Source of the DNA: Paludibacter jiangxiensis
Lineage (GTDB): Bacteria > Bacteroidota > Bacteroidia > Bacteroidales > Paludibacteraceae
Assembly (NCBI RefSeq): GCF_001618385.1
Contig: NZ_BDCR01000001.1
Span: 62,001 to 126,000, forward strand
DNA: 64,000 nucleotides
Direction of reading: 5' to 3'
The notes under the pieces were generated by a model that had not been told where the DNA came from, ran no database searches, and saw only the letters and a list, made by a program, of their open reading frames with translations. Positions 8,643 through 16,758 of this stretch are shown piece by piece. Position 1 is the stretch's first letter; the number at the start of each line of letters is the position of its first letter. The position numbers and the translations under genes are program-made.

Positions 8643-9410
8643 ATGACAAACACGCCCTTGCTATTTGATAATTTAATCAAGTTTACGAACACTCCTTCTT
8701 ACGAACACTTTGACCATCGGGCAGAAAATCTGCGTTCAGTGTCATATTATTTGCAAAAGACTTTCGTATTAGCCGACCATTACAAAAAGCAACTTCGGAT
8801 CTTCAACAACAATCCCATCTTAAAAAGTGTCTTTGAGGGAACTGATAACGACAAGAACATCGATGAGCACACACTAATAGAAAAGATACCTACTTCAGAT
8901 CAAGGATTGCTCACACACATATTCCTAATCATTAACGACTACATCTTATCACACAAAGACGATGAATCTGATGTTTTTTATTTCTCCTTTAACATTCCGA
9001 TGATCGACAACAGCTTAAACCGTCGAATCATGGTAGAATTTAAAGTTTTGCCTTATATCTATACAGATCAAACAACCTCAAAATTACCCTGGATTACCTA
9101 TTATCAGTGCTCAGAAAGCAACAACTCCAATCCCGGACGGCTAACACTGCATAATCTCAAAGACAAATCCGAAACATTTTATTTATTGAATAACGAATCT
9201 TCCCATTTGCCTGATTTTATAACTCTAAAACAAAGTGATCTCGCAATTTTCGAACTTGCTTGCCAGGGGTTTTCCGAAACAGAAACAGCAAACAACTTAT
9301 CTATCAGCACCGGCACCCTCAAACGAATTAAGTCATCCATCATGATGTATCTCAATACGCAGTCAACTGCCCAAACCATTACTCTTCTCTATCAACAAGG
9401 ACTAATTTAA
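8643..9410 (+). CDS. LuxR-type HTH regulator, first of a tandem pair
   Basis: A 255-aa protein. The C-terminal 60 residues form a GerE/LuxR helix-turn-helix: SDLAIFELACQGFSETETAN then LSISTGTLKRIKSSIMMYLN. The N-terminal 190 residues are not a response-regulator receiver (no acidic pocket with the usual spacing was seen) and resemble the PAS/sensor-like N domains of orphan Bacteroidales LuxR proteins; no ligand can be named. The stop is 3 bp from the next start, so the two genes form one transcript. The base composition is more AT-rich than the neighbouring operons by eye. Confidence 0.75.
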   Translation: MTNTPLLFDNLIKFTNTPSYEHFDHRAENLRSVSYYLQKTFVLADHYKKQLRIFNNNPILKSVFEGTDNDKNIDEHTLIEKIPTSDQGLLTHIFLIINDYILSHKDDESDVFYFSFNIPMIDNSLNRRIMVEFKVLPYIYTDQTTSKLPWITYYQCSESNNSNPGRLTLHNLKDKSETFYLLNNESSHLPDFITLKQSDLAIFELACQGFSETETANNLSISTGTLKRIKSSIMMYLNTQSTAQTITLLYQQGLI

Positions 9411-9413
9411 GTT

Positions 9414-10136
9414 ATGACACCATTAAATATAGAGACCTCCTCCCTAAACGAGTACAAAAGACTTTGCGATCTATTTTCCGAAATATGGTCAACAAACATC
9501 GCTCTATTAAGTCTTTCGACACTGAATACGTTGTACATACCGAACAACTTGTCTAAGCTGATTGGAGTATCCAACGAAGACCTCACGAACAATCAAGCGG
9601 AGATATACTCCAGGGTATTACATCCCAAAGAGCTGGCCATAATCAAACAAGTACATACTAAAACATTGGAATTCTACACAAAACTATACAAAAGCAACGC
9701 ACAAATTCCATACGTAGATGCCAAATATTACATAAAACTCAAAACCAAAGAAGGAAAATTCAAAAATTTTTCCGCCTTGATACACCCGATCTTTCATTCA
9801 GGATCAACGTTTCCTATTGCGTGCTTCGCTTTATTAGCTCCAAGTACCAAACTTGGATTCGAAAGATTTTCAATCTCATTTCACAATAAAGACAAGAATC
9901 TCTACTACTCATCAATTTCCAACAAATATGTCCAAAAAGAAAATCTGGAATTAAAAGAGATTGAAAATGAAATATTAAAGCTGACTGCAAAGGGATTCGG
10001 AGAAACAAAGATTGCGAAAGAGCTTGACATCAAGCTGGATTTAGTCCGCTATTACAAAAAGAGTATCTACAAGAAGTTTCATGTATCAAACATGTCGGAA
10101 GCGGTATACACAGCGCTAAACAACCACCTGATCTAA
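9414..10136 (+). CDS. LuxR-type HTH regulator, second of a tandem pair
   Basis: A 240-aa paralogue of the preceding protein. The C terminus has ENEILKLTAKGFGETKIAKE then LDIKLDLVRYYKKSIYKKFH and an AVYTALNNHLI tail typical of GerE domains. The N-terminal region has PAS-like traits (IYIPNNLSKLIGVSNEDLTN, ILHPKEL-like VLHPKELAII). No transmembrane segment or receiver domain is evident. It probably acts with its neighbour as a paired or heteromeric regulator. That is inference; the target genes are unknown. A perfect-stem terminator follows. Confidence 0.75.
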   Translation: MTPLNIETSSLNEYKRLCDLFSEIWSTNIALLSLSTLNTLYIPNNLSKLIGVSNEDLTNNQAEIYSRVLHPKELAIIKQVHTKTLEFYTKLYKSNAQIPYVDAKYYIKLKTKEGKFKNFSALIHPIFHSGSTFPIACFALLAPSTKLGFERFSISFHNKDKNLYYSSISNKYVQKENLELKEIENEILKLTAKGFGETKIAKELDIKLDLVRYYKKSIYKKFHVSNMSEAVYTALNNHLI

Positions 10137-10160
10137 ACACTGCTTTTCCGTTTAAAATAA

Positions 10161-10189
10161 TAAAGGCGCGATTCAACATCGCGCCTTTA
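10161..10189 (+). terminator. Hairpin terminator after the LuxR pair
   Basis: A perfect 12-bp stem (TAAAGGCGCGAT / ATCGCGCCTTTA) with a 5-nt loop. The following tail is A/C-rich rather than T-rich, so termination may be weaker than elsewhere. The GCGAT/ATCGC core is shared with the hairpin at 8113. Confidence 0.65.
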
Positions 10190-10194
10190 CCCAA

Positions 10195-10237
10195 AATCTA
10201 AAGAGAAAATTAGTTAAGGATCGTACACTTTCACAAG
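10195..10237 (+). repeat. Recurring motif AATCTAAAGAGAAAA ... ACTTTCACAAG, copy 2
   Basis: Fifteen bases identical to copy 1 (10195-10209), then 17 nt (16 in copy 1), then the identical 11-mer ACTTTCACAAG (10227-10237). It follows the hairpin that ends the LuxR pair, so the pair is flanked by direct copies. Confidence 0.6.
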
Positions 10238-10530
10238 CTGACAATCCAAAAAGATATATTTTGTTTTTCTTATATTCCAACACGAATATAATATATTGAT
10301 TTTCAAAAATCAAGACTCCACTCCTACCAGATAGCTGCTCAGCACACCAACTCCGCCCCCAATAGCACCTAAAAACACACATAAACAACTGTACACATGA
10401 GACTTAAACAATAAAACCCCAAGAAACAATCATGTTCAGATTAATTGTATTAATAATATGTAATTTTTGTTATCCCAATAAACCATTTTTCTCCCCTACA
10501 TATTGTCACTTTTAACATTCCCTCAAAAAA

Positions 10531-10565
10531 ATAGCGGTGACAAATCTCTGATTTGTCACCGCTAT
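10531..10565 (-). terminator. Terminator after rhaB
   Basis: A perfect 15-bp stem (ATAGCGGTGACAAAT / ATTTGTCACCGCTAT) with a 5-nt loop, followed on the minus strand by a run of T residues. It ends the rhaA-rhaT-rhaB transcript. Confidence 0.9.
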
Positions 10566-10585
10566 TCATATAAGAAGAATACAAT

Positions 10586-12064
10586 TTATAAACCTTTTGA
10601 GTAAGTCAAAAATTTAACATAAGCTGCGTTCCACACTTCACCATCCTGCGGAGTAAAGCTCTTCAAATCAACCGAATCACAGACAAAGTCTCTTATTTGT
10701 TGAATATCCGCAAACAAACCTGCTGCTTTTGCCTGCAACATCATATTACCGATTGCTGTTGCTTCAGCAGGGCCTGCCACAACTGTTACTCCCGTTGCAT
10801 TGGCTGTCAACTGGTTGAGGAATGAATTACGAGAACCGCCACCAATCACATGTAATGTTGCAATATCATACGGAGCAAACGATTTGAGCGCTTCAAAAAC
10901 CTGTTTGTAACGCAAAGCCAAACTATCGAAGATCGCACGCACAAATTGACCTACAGTTTCGGGAGCTCCCTGACCACTGGCCTTGCACACTTCTACAATC
11001 GCTTTTGTCATGCTGGCCGGATTTCCAAAAGCCTCATTATCCGGATTGAACAAAAATGCAAATGGTTTAGCTTCGAGAGCCATCGCAATCAGTTCTTCGT
11101 ACGAATAGGCTTTTTCGATATCCCACTCTTTTTTGCATTGTTCCAAAATCCACATTCCGGTAATATTTTTCAGAAAACGGATGGTTCCATCCACCCCACC
11201 TTCGTTGGTTATATTCGCAATGCGTGAAGTTTCGTTGATAACAGGCTCCGGAAGTTCAAGTCCCATGAGTGACCATGTACCGGAACTTAGATAAGCAAAA
11301 TGTTTGTTTGACGCAGGAACTGCCACCACAGCCGATCCTGTATCGTGACCGGCAACCGCTACCACAGGAATCTCTCCGAGCCCGGTTTCCTGAGCCAGTT
11401 CTTTCGTTAAAGTGCCAATAATCTGACCCGGCATAATAACTTTGCCCGGGAATTTTTCCCGCTCCACGCCTAGAAACTCAAGAATTTTCGGATCAAATTC
11501 TTTGGTATTGGGATCGAGCATTTCTGACGTGGATGCAATAGTGTATTCTGTCACCTTTTTACCTGTCAGCAAATAAGAGATTGCATCCGGCATAAACAAA
11601 ATATCTTTTGCGGCCTTCAACTGCGAAGAATTACGTTTTTTCAGTGCATAAAGCTGAAACACTGTATTGAAATCAAGCGTCTGAATACCTGTTTTCCCAT
11701 AAAGTTCCTCCAGTGGAAATTCACTAAGAAATTGTTCTGTATTTTCTTTTGTGGTATAATTTCTGTAAGCATAAGGCATCCCCATGAACGAACCATCTTC
11801 ACCTAAAAACGCAATATCGACACCCCAGGTGTCAACACCGATAGAAACCGGCTTGATGCCTTTACGGGCTGCAACAGTCAAACCCTCTTTAATATGACTG
11901 TAGAGTTCAAAAAGATTCCAGTGATAGTTCCCATGAATGCTAATAATACCATTGGGAAACTTATGTAGATCATCCATTGTGAGCTTGCCATTCTCAATGG
12001 TGCCGCAAATAACGCGACCGCTTGTTGCACCGAGATCAACAGCAAGGAACGATTTATTTTCCAT
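10586..12064 (-). CDS. rhaB: Rhamnulokinase
   Basis: Phosphorylates L-rhamnulose to L-rhamnulose 1-phosphate. The 492-aa product is an FGGY-family sugar kinase: DLGATSGRVICG at the N terminus (phosphate 1 motif), GVDTWGVDIAFL near 77, AVAGHDTGSAVVAVP near 238 (catalytic Asp), YLSSGTWSLMG, and VIGGGSRN near 410 (adenosine motif). Length is normal for RhaB. It is the last gene of rhaA-rhaT-rhaB, 39 bp after rhaT. The operon contains no rhaD aldolase, so the next step must be encoded elsewhere. Confidence 0.95.
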   Translation of the reverse strand: MENKSFLAVDLGATSGRVICGTIENGKLTMDDLHKFPNGIISIHGNYHWNLFELYSHIKEGLTVAARKGIKPVSIGVDTWGVDIAFLGEDGSFMGMPYAYRNYTTKENTEQFLSEFPLEELYGKTGIQTLDFNTVFQLYALKKRNSSQLKAAKDILFMPDAISYLLTGKKVTEYTIASTSEMLDPNTKEFDPKILEFLGVEREKFPGKVIMPGQIIGTLTKELAQETGLGEIPVVAVAGHDTGSAVVAVPASNKHFAYLSSGTWSLMGLELPEPVINETSRIANITNEGGVDGTIRFLKNITGMWILEQCKKEWDIEKAYSYEELIAMALEAKPFAFLFNPDNEAFGNPASMTKAIVEVCKASGQGAPETVGQFVRAIFDSLALRYKQVFEALKSFAPYDIATLHVIGGGSRNSFLNQLTANATGVTVVAGPAEATAIGNMMLQAKAAGLFADIQQIRDFVCDSVDLKSFTPQDGEVWNAAYVKFLTYSKGL

Positions 12065-12103
12065 TTCAAAAAATTGATTTTATAGTAGATAGAAGTCCGA
12101 GAT

Positions 12104-13132
12104 TTATAAAGAAGGATAGATACAAGAAAAAATCAAAATAAGAAGGCCAATACCTAACCATATAAAAGTCGCTTTAGCACAGCCCACCCATTCTTTCAGA
12201 ATAATTCCCCAAAAGTTACTGAAAAGGATATTGAGAGACATTAGTATACTCCAGGAAAAAGCCATCATAATGCTTCCATCGGTAAAAAAGCTCTTACCCA
12301 AAGCTAGTCCGAAAAATTGTGAATACCAAAGCACGCCAGCCAGTCCGCAAAACAGGAGATTATTCACCAGCACGGAACCCGGCACAGAAAAATAATCTTT
12401 GGCTGTTTTATTTTTTACATTTTGGAACAAACAATAAACTGCGTTGGTAAAGAAACCACCCAGAGTCACCATCAGAACTGCAGGCAACCCTGCATACAGA
12501 GCTTTTGTGCCCATACCAAGAGCAGCAGCTTTGATCGGCTCAGCAGCTTCTAGCCCCAGACTAAAGCAGGCGCTCATCACACCGGCCAACAGAGCGACCA
12601 ACAAGCCCTTACCAAGCGCAAAATCTTTTACAGCAGCTCTTTTTTGCTCTTCTGTCATATTTTTAGCACGAAGGCTCCCCGCATAACCGATTATGGCAAT
12701 ACCGGCAATTGCAATACAAACTCCCACCAGCAAAACAAACCCCTTGCCGGTAAACAAGTCAGCGCCAGCTATGATAGCCGGAATTAATGTACCAAAAGCA
12801 GAGCAGGTTCCCAATGCAATTGACTGCCCGAGAGCAACGCCGAGATAGCGCATACTGAGGCCAAACGTCAAACCGCCAACACCCCACAACATACCAAAGC
12901 CCATTGCTTTGAGCGCAGCTCCATTGCCACTGGCAAGTAACGCACCCAACGTTGAACCTTCGGGCACAGCAAGCAAAGCACCGAGATAAGGAAACAGTAG
13001 CCAGGCAAAAATACCCTGAACCAGCCAAAAACTCTCCCATGACCAGCTTTTCACCTTATTGATAGGCACATACGAGCTCGATTGACCCAAGCTGCCGATG
13101 GCGATAATGATAAGTCCGATAATCGTATTCAT
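12104..13132 (-). CDS. rhaT: L-rhamnose/proton symporter RhaT
   Basis: Inner-membrane carrier that imports L-rhamnose. The 342-aa product shows about ten hydrophobic segments in the DMT-superfamily pattern, starting MNTIIGLIIIAIGSLGQSSS with the RhaT-like SSSYVPINKVKSWSWESFW. Gly/Ala-rich helices such as GFGMLWGVGGLTFGLSMRYL follow. It lies between rhaA and rhaB. The 128-bp gap to rhaA contains an inverted repeat around a -7 box, so rhaT may have a second, regulated start site. Confidence 0.92.
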   Translation of the reverse strand: MNTIIGLIIIAIGSLGQSSSYVPINKVKSWSWESFWLVQGIFAWLLFPYLGALLAVPEGSTLGALLASGNGAALKAMGFGMLWGVGGLTFGLSMRYLGVALGQSIALGTCSAFGTLIPAIIAGADLFTGKGFVLLVGVCIAIAGIAIIGYAGSLRAKNMTEEQKRAAVKDFALGKGLLVALLAGVMSACFSLGLEAAEPIKAAALGMGTKALYAGLPAVLMVTLGGFFTNAVYCLFQNVKNKTAKDYFSVPGSVLVNNLLFCGLAGVLWYSQFFGLALGKSFFTDGSIMMAFSWSILMSLNILFSNFWGIILKEWVGCAKATFIWLGIGLLILIFSCIYPSL

Positions 13133-13191
13133 AAATTATGCGTGTTGATGTATTAAAATTAGGTTTATTAAAGTACTGATTTCCAAAACAC

Positions 13192-13233
13192 AGATAAAGT
13201 TTCACCCCCAAAAATAGAAGATGAAACTTATCT
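13192..13233 (-). promoter_or_regulatory. Inverted repeat around a -7 box upstream of rhaT
   Basis: AGATAAAGTTTCA (13192-13204) and TGAAACTTATCT (13222-13233) pair with a single bulge. The loop holds TATTTTTG on the minus strand (13209-13216), a match to TAnnTTTG. It may be an operator/promoter for rhaT-rhaB or an internal attenuator; which one is not decidable from sequence. Confidence 0.45.
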
Positions 13234-13259
13234 CAGTTCAAGTGTTTATAAAATTAGTT

Positions 13260-14516
13260 TTAACGTTTGCCGGTAACTTCTTTTTCATAAGCTTCAATTT
13301 CGCTAATGAAATCAACACCAACAGCAACGTTATTTTTCAGACAGAAATAATCGAACACATCGGCCCATGGCAATGCTTTGCACTCTTCGAGCAAGGCAAG
13401 ACGTTGGAAGTATTGTTCGTTTGCTTCGTATTCTCTCAACTTGGCAATCGGTTCGAGCATAGCCATCAGGAATGCTTTTTGAGTAGCACGGGCACCAACA
13501 ACGTAAGCACCAATACGGTTGATGGATGCATCGAAATAGTCAAGACCGATATTAACACGGCCAAGAGCATTTGCACGAATGATTTCCTGCGCCAGCATAG
13601 TAACACTTTCGTTGAGAATTACAACGTGATCGCTATCCCAACGTACCGGACGGCTGACATGCAACAACAATTCGTCAGTATAAAGCAACAGTGAAGATAT
13701 TTTGTCGTAAATTTCTTCTGTCGGGTGGAAATGTCCAAGATCAAGAGTAGCCATCAAACCATTTTGAACGGCATAGCCCATGTAGAACTCGTGAGAACCT
13801 ACAGTAAAGCTTTCGAGGCCGGTACCAAACAGCTTACATTCTACTGCATCTTTTACGTTTTCAAATTTATTGGCAAAGATCTTATCCAGAGAATCTTTCA
13901 GGTTTTGACGATAAAGCAAACGATCAACAGCAACGTCTTTCATTCCGTCGTGAACCCAAAGGTTGTGGCAGGCTTTGTCGCCTTGTTGTTTACCCATCTC
14001 GTCGGCAATGCGACGACTACGGATAGTATGTTCGATCCAGAAATCGCGGATACCTTTGTCGCGGTGCGACAGTGACTGATCTCCACTTTTCGGGTGAGAG
14101 AAACTTGAACTATTGAAGTCAAGTTTCATACTATTTGCTTTCGCCCAATCGATCCAGCTCTGGAAATGTTTGGGTTCTATCTGATCGCGATCCACTTTCT
14201 GTCCACCAAAATCGCCATAAATAGCATGCAAGCTCAGACGATGATCGCCTCCCAGTAACGATTTCACTTTTTCTATATCCTGACGCACTTCTGCAATTGT
14301 ACGCGCCTTACCTGGATAGTTCCCCGTAGCCTGAATACCACCGGTAAGAGATCCTCCTGCATTTTCAAAACCGGTAACGTCGTCCGTTTGCCAGCAATGA
14401 AGTGAAAGAGAGATATTTTGTAACTGGTTCAATGCTTTATCTGTGTCGACACCTACAGATGCATATTTTTCCTTGGCAACCTGATAGTTAGCTTCTATCT
14501 GAGCATCCTTTTTCAT
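13260..14516 (-). CDS. rhaA: L-rhamnose isomerase
   Basis: Interconverts L-rhamnose and L-rhamnulose, the first catabolic step; a Mn/Zn-dependent TIM barrel. The 418-aa product matches RhaA throughout: SLHCWQTDDVTGFE near 38, GGIQATGNYPGKAR near 59, LDFNSSSFSHPKSGDQSLSH near 131, NLWVHDGMKD near 184, and LDLGHFHPTE near 258 with metal ligands. It is the first gene of the rhamnose operon and is divergent from the AraC regulator. The upstream region carries a tandem 12-bp repeat and a sequence block shared with the pectin operon promoter. Confidence 0.97.
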   Translation of the reverse strand: MKKDAQIEANYQVAKEKYASVGVDTDKALNQLQNISLSLHCWQTDDVTGFENAGGSLTGGIQATGNYPGKARTIAEVRQDIEKVKSLLGGDHRLSLHAIYGDFGGQKVDRDQIEPKHFQSWIDWAKANSMKLDFNSSSFSHPKSGDQSLSHRDKGIRDFWIEHTIRSRRIADEMGKQQGDKACHNLWVHDGMKDVAVDRLLYRQNLKDSLDKIFANKFENVKDAVECKLFGTGLESFTVGSHEFYMGYAVQNGLMATLDLGHFHPTEEIYDKISSLLLYTDELLLHVSRPVRWDSDHVVILNESVTMLAQEIIRANALGRVNIGLDYFDASINRIGAYVVGARATQKAFLMAMLEPIAKLREYEANEQYFQRLALLEECKALPWADVFDYFCLKNNVAVGVDFISEIEAYEKEVTGKR

Positions 14517-14833
14517 AAGTTCAATGGTTTATAGTATGGTTATTAAATAGCTTGACGTAAAACTTGATGTAAAAATAGACAATCCTGATTTTGTAGTAGC
14601 TGAAAAAAATGACACTTTAGCTTTGCTTTTTGACAAAAAGAAAAGAAAGCAAAAATAATAAAAAACCAAACATACTATCTGTTGTAATGATTTTGACTTT
14701 GCCAATAAGCATTAATGACTGGTTAAGGAATAACAAGTACATGCGCAAACCATTCAATTTCAGAAATAATACATTCATGCTAATTGTTCTGTAATTTCTT
14801 TCTAAATTTGCAGCATCAACCTATTTCTATTTC
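14517..14833. promoter_or_regulatory. Divergent regulatory region between rhaA and the AraC regulator
   Basis: A 317-bp spacer. It contains the tandem repeat CTTGACGTAAAA CTTGATGTAAAA (14551-14574, one mismatch, period 12), CTTTGCTTTTTGACA (14621-14635), ATTTTGACTTTGC (14690-14702), and the regulator's -7 box TAAATTTG (14803-14810). The second and third elements recur upstream of the pectin operon at 35232-35253. They are candidate binding sites of the divergent AraC-family protein. Confidence 0.6.
14803..14810 (+). promoter_or_regulatory. -7 box for the rhamnose AraC-type regulator
   Basis: TAAATTTG fits TAnnTTTG and lies 23 nt upstream of the ATG at 14834, supporting that start and a very short leader. 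Confidence 0.6.
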
Positions 14834-15757
14834 ATGAACACACTAGCTAACAATTCCATAATGCTTAAATATCTTGTGACAAACGCACAAGACTTATTGT
14901 GGGGCATTACTGTGACAACGGTAGGAATGCATCAGATCAAAAAAGATTATGACGTATATCCGCCAAGAGCTGGGCATCCGGACAAATATTACTTTCAACC
15001 AACTGAAGGTCGTATACTAGATGAATTTCAGTTAGTTTACATCACCAAAGGAGAAGGAAAGTTTTATACCAGCAAAAACACATGTGTTGATGTAAAAGAA
15101 GGAGACATCATGCTCTTAATGCCTGGTCTGTGGCATTGCTATTATCCCAGTAAAAAAACAGGCTGGAACGAATATTGGATAGGATTTAAAGGTGAAGTAA
15201 TGGATCTTCGGGCCCGAAACGGATTTCTAAATAACGAAAACTGCATTTACAAGGTTGGAATGCGGGACGAAATGGTAAACCTCTACCAATTTGCGATAAA
15301 CGTCGCAACAACTGAAAGCACTGCATACCAACAGGTTTTAGCCGGCATTGCCAATCTACTTTTAGGGCTTTCTATGGCGTACGACAAAGAACAACAGTTC
15401 GAGAATTATACCGTTTTGCAGATGACCAAGGCAAAAATGATTATCCGCGAAAACATCTACTCAAAAATCACACCTGAAGAGATCGCCAATTTACTCAACA
15501 TGAGCTATTCCTGGTTTCGAAAGACTTTCAAGGAATTTACAGGCTTATCCCCTGCTTCTTATATGCAAAAGTTAAAACTTCAAGCTGCCAAAGATTCTCT
15601 TGTGTCTACTAACCAGTCAATCAAGGAGATTGCATACAACCTGCATTACGATAATTCGGAGCACTTTTCCACCCAGTTCAAAAAACATGTTGGAGTTTCG
15701 CCCAAGGACTTTCGTAGTCAACATGGCAAATTTACCTCAAGTAAATTATCTGACTAA
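14834..15757 (+). CDS. AraC-family transcriptional regulator, probable rhamnose regulator
   Basis: A 307-aa protein with an N-terminal cupin-type sugar-binding domain (about residues 20-160: FQLVYITKGEGKFYTSKNTC, GDIMLLMPGLWHCYYPS) and a C-terminal AraC double HTH (about 200-300: ITPEEIANLLNMSYSWFRKT, then SIKEIAYNLHYDNSEHFSTQ and GVSPKDFR). It is divergent from rhaA and convergent with the last enzyme gene of the pectin cluster, which together suggest a RhaR/RhaS-like role sensing rhamnose. The role is inferred from context. Its 3' end overlaps the GH43-like gene by 12 bp. Confidence 0.85.
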   Translation: MNTLANNSIMLKYLVTNAQDLLWGITVTTVGMHQIKKDYDVYPPRAGHPDKYYFQPTEGRILDEFQLVYITKGEGKFYTSKNTCVDVKEGDIMLLMPGLWHCYYPSKKTGWNEYWIGFKGEVMDLRARNGFLNNENCIYKVGMRDEMVNLYQFAINVATTESTAYQQVLAGIANLLLGLSMAYDKEQQFENYTVLQMTKAKMIIRENIYSKITPEEIANLLNMSYSWFRKTFKEFTGLSPASYMQKLKLQAAKDSLVSTNQSIKEIAYNLHYDNSEHFSTQFKKHVGVSPKDFRSQHGKFTSSKLSD

Positions 15758-16702
15758 TAACAGTGTATCCAACACAGCTGAACTTACCTGAAAAGCTGTT
15801 CCATGACGCATTCCTTTAGGAAACGAAACTTTACCGGAAACATCCTCCCATGTTGCGCCGTCTTTCGAACGTACGGCTCCATATTTGTGATCGCGGTATT
15901 TATCGAAATAGACGTATATATAACTACCCACGAACAACGGTGAAGGTCCTTCGGCCCAATATTTTCCGGTAATCGGGGGCGATACCTGAGTTACAAATCC
16001 TTTTTGCAAGTCGAATGTTGCCGTCACCCGTATGTTTTTCTGCACCGGTCGTAAGGTCTCGTTTTTCAAAAACAACATATATTCACGCCCTTTTTGCAAA
16101 ATAGCTCCGTCAATCACACTAAAATCAGGATCAAAGAATAGTTTGGCAGGTGTAAACGAATGAAAGTCTTTAGTCGTAACACAATACAAACGATGGTTTA
16201 GACCCTTTTCGGTTGCCGAATCGGGAGCATCGGGATGCAGTGACGGCACTGTAGACGCCCAGAAAATATAGTAGTCTTTCGATTTCTTATCGTAAAACAG
16301 CTCGGGAGCCCAGGCATTTTTGGCAGTCGGTTCATACTCCATCACCGGCACATTCTGCTGTTCCGACCAATGCACTAAGTCTTTTGACGAAGCATATCCG
16401 ATACCCCGATCCCACCACCCGGAGGTCCACACCATACGAAACACGCCATCTGGTCCCTGCACAATACTCGGATCGCGCATCAGGCGATCCTTGCCTACCG
16501 TCGGGGTGAGAAACGACTTTCCACCTTTCAACGCTTTCCACTCCAGACCATCATAACTGTAGGCCAGATGCAACCCATCTTCACCATTACCCACAAAGTA
16601 GGCAAACAAATAGGCGTTCTTTACAGGCTGTTTTGCCGAAGCCGTAAAGCTTGCAAACAACAAAGAAACAGTCACTAAAATCGAGAAACAAGATATTTTC
16701 AT
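15746..16702 (-). CDS. Exported GH43-like five-bladed propeller glycosidase
   Basis: A 318-aa protein with a signal peptide (MKISCFSILVTVSLLFASFTASA). The repeated blade pattern is of the GH43/GH32/GH117 superfamily: GLHLAYSYDGLEWKALKGG, LMRDPSIVQGPDGVFRMVWT, NAWAPELFYDKKSKDYYIFW, FSVIDGAILQKGREYMLFLK, YWAEGPSPLFVGSYIYVYFD. Asp in SVIDGA and Glu in WAEGPS sit where the pKa-modulating Asp and acid Glu of GH43 are expected. The substrate is likely an arabinose or galactose side chain of pectin, inferred from neighbours. It is the last gene of the eleven-gene enzyme cluster and ends inside the convergent AraC gene. Confidence 0.75.
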   Translation of the reverse strand: MKISCFSILVTVSLLFASFTASAKQPVKNAYLFAYFVGNGEDGLHLAYSYDGLEWKALKGGKSFLTPTVGKDRLMRDPSIVQGPDGVFRMVWTSGWWDRGIGYASSKDLVHWSEQQNVPVMEYEPTAKNAWAPELFYDKKSKDYYIFWASTVPSLHPDAPDSATEKGLNHRLYCVTTKDFHSFTPAKLFFDPDFSVIDGAILQKGREYMLFLKNETLRPVQKNIRVTATFDLQKGFVTQVSPPITGKYWAEGPSPLFVGSYIYVYFDKYRDHKYGAVRSKDGATWEDVSGKVSFPKGMRHGTAFQVSSAVLDTLLLVR

Positions 16703-16758
16703 CCTTTATAAAGAAAAAAGCAACCAGCGAAACATTACATTTCTCAGGCACTTACAGG

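Larger units (their letters stand above)
10137..10585. other. AT-rich intergenic region between LuxR pair and rhaB
   Basis: A 449-bp convergent spacer with hairpins at 10161-10189 and 10531-10565 and the second copy of the recurring motif. No credible gene was seen; a 71-codon minus-strand frame here lacks coding character. Confidence 0.65.

Noticed and set aside
8113-10237. Flanking repeats as ends of an insertion sequence
   Set aside because: No transposase, no terminal inverted repeats and no target duplication; hairpins differ in sequence outside the core.
10173-10388. 71-codon minus-strand frame between the LuxR pair and rhaB
   Set aside because: Overlaps a terminator stem and repeat motif, with no coding character.
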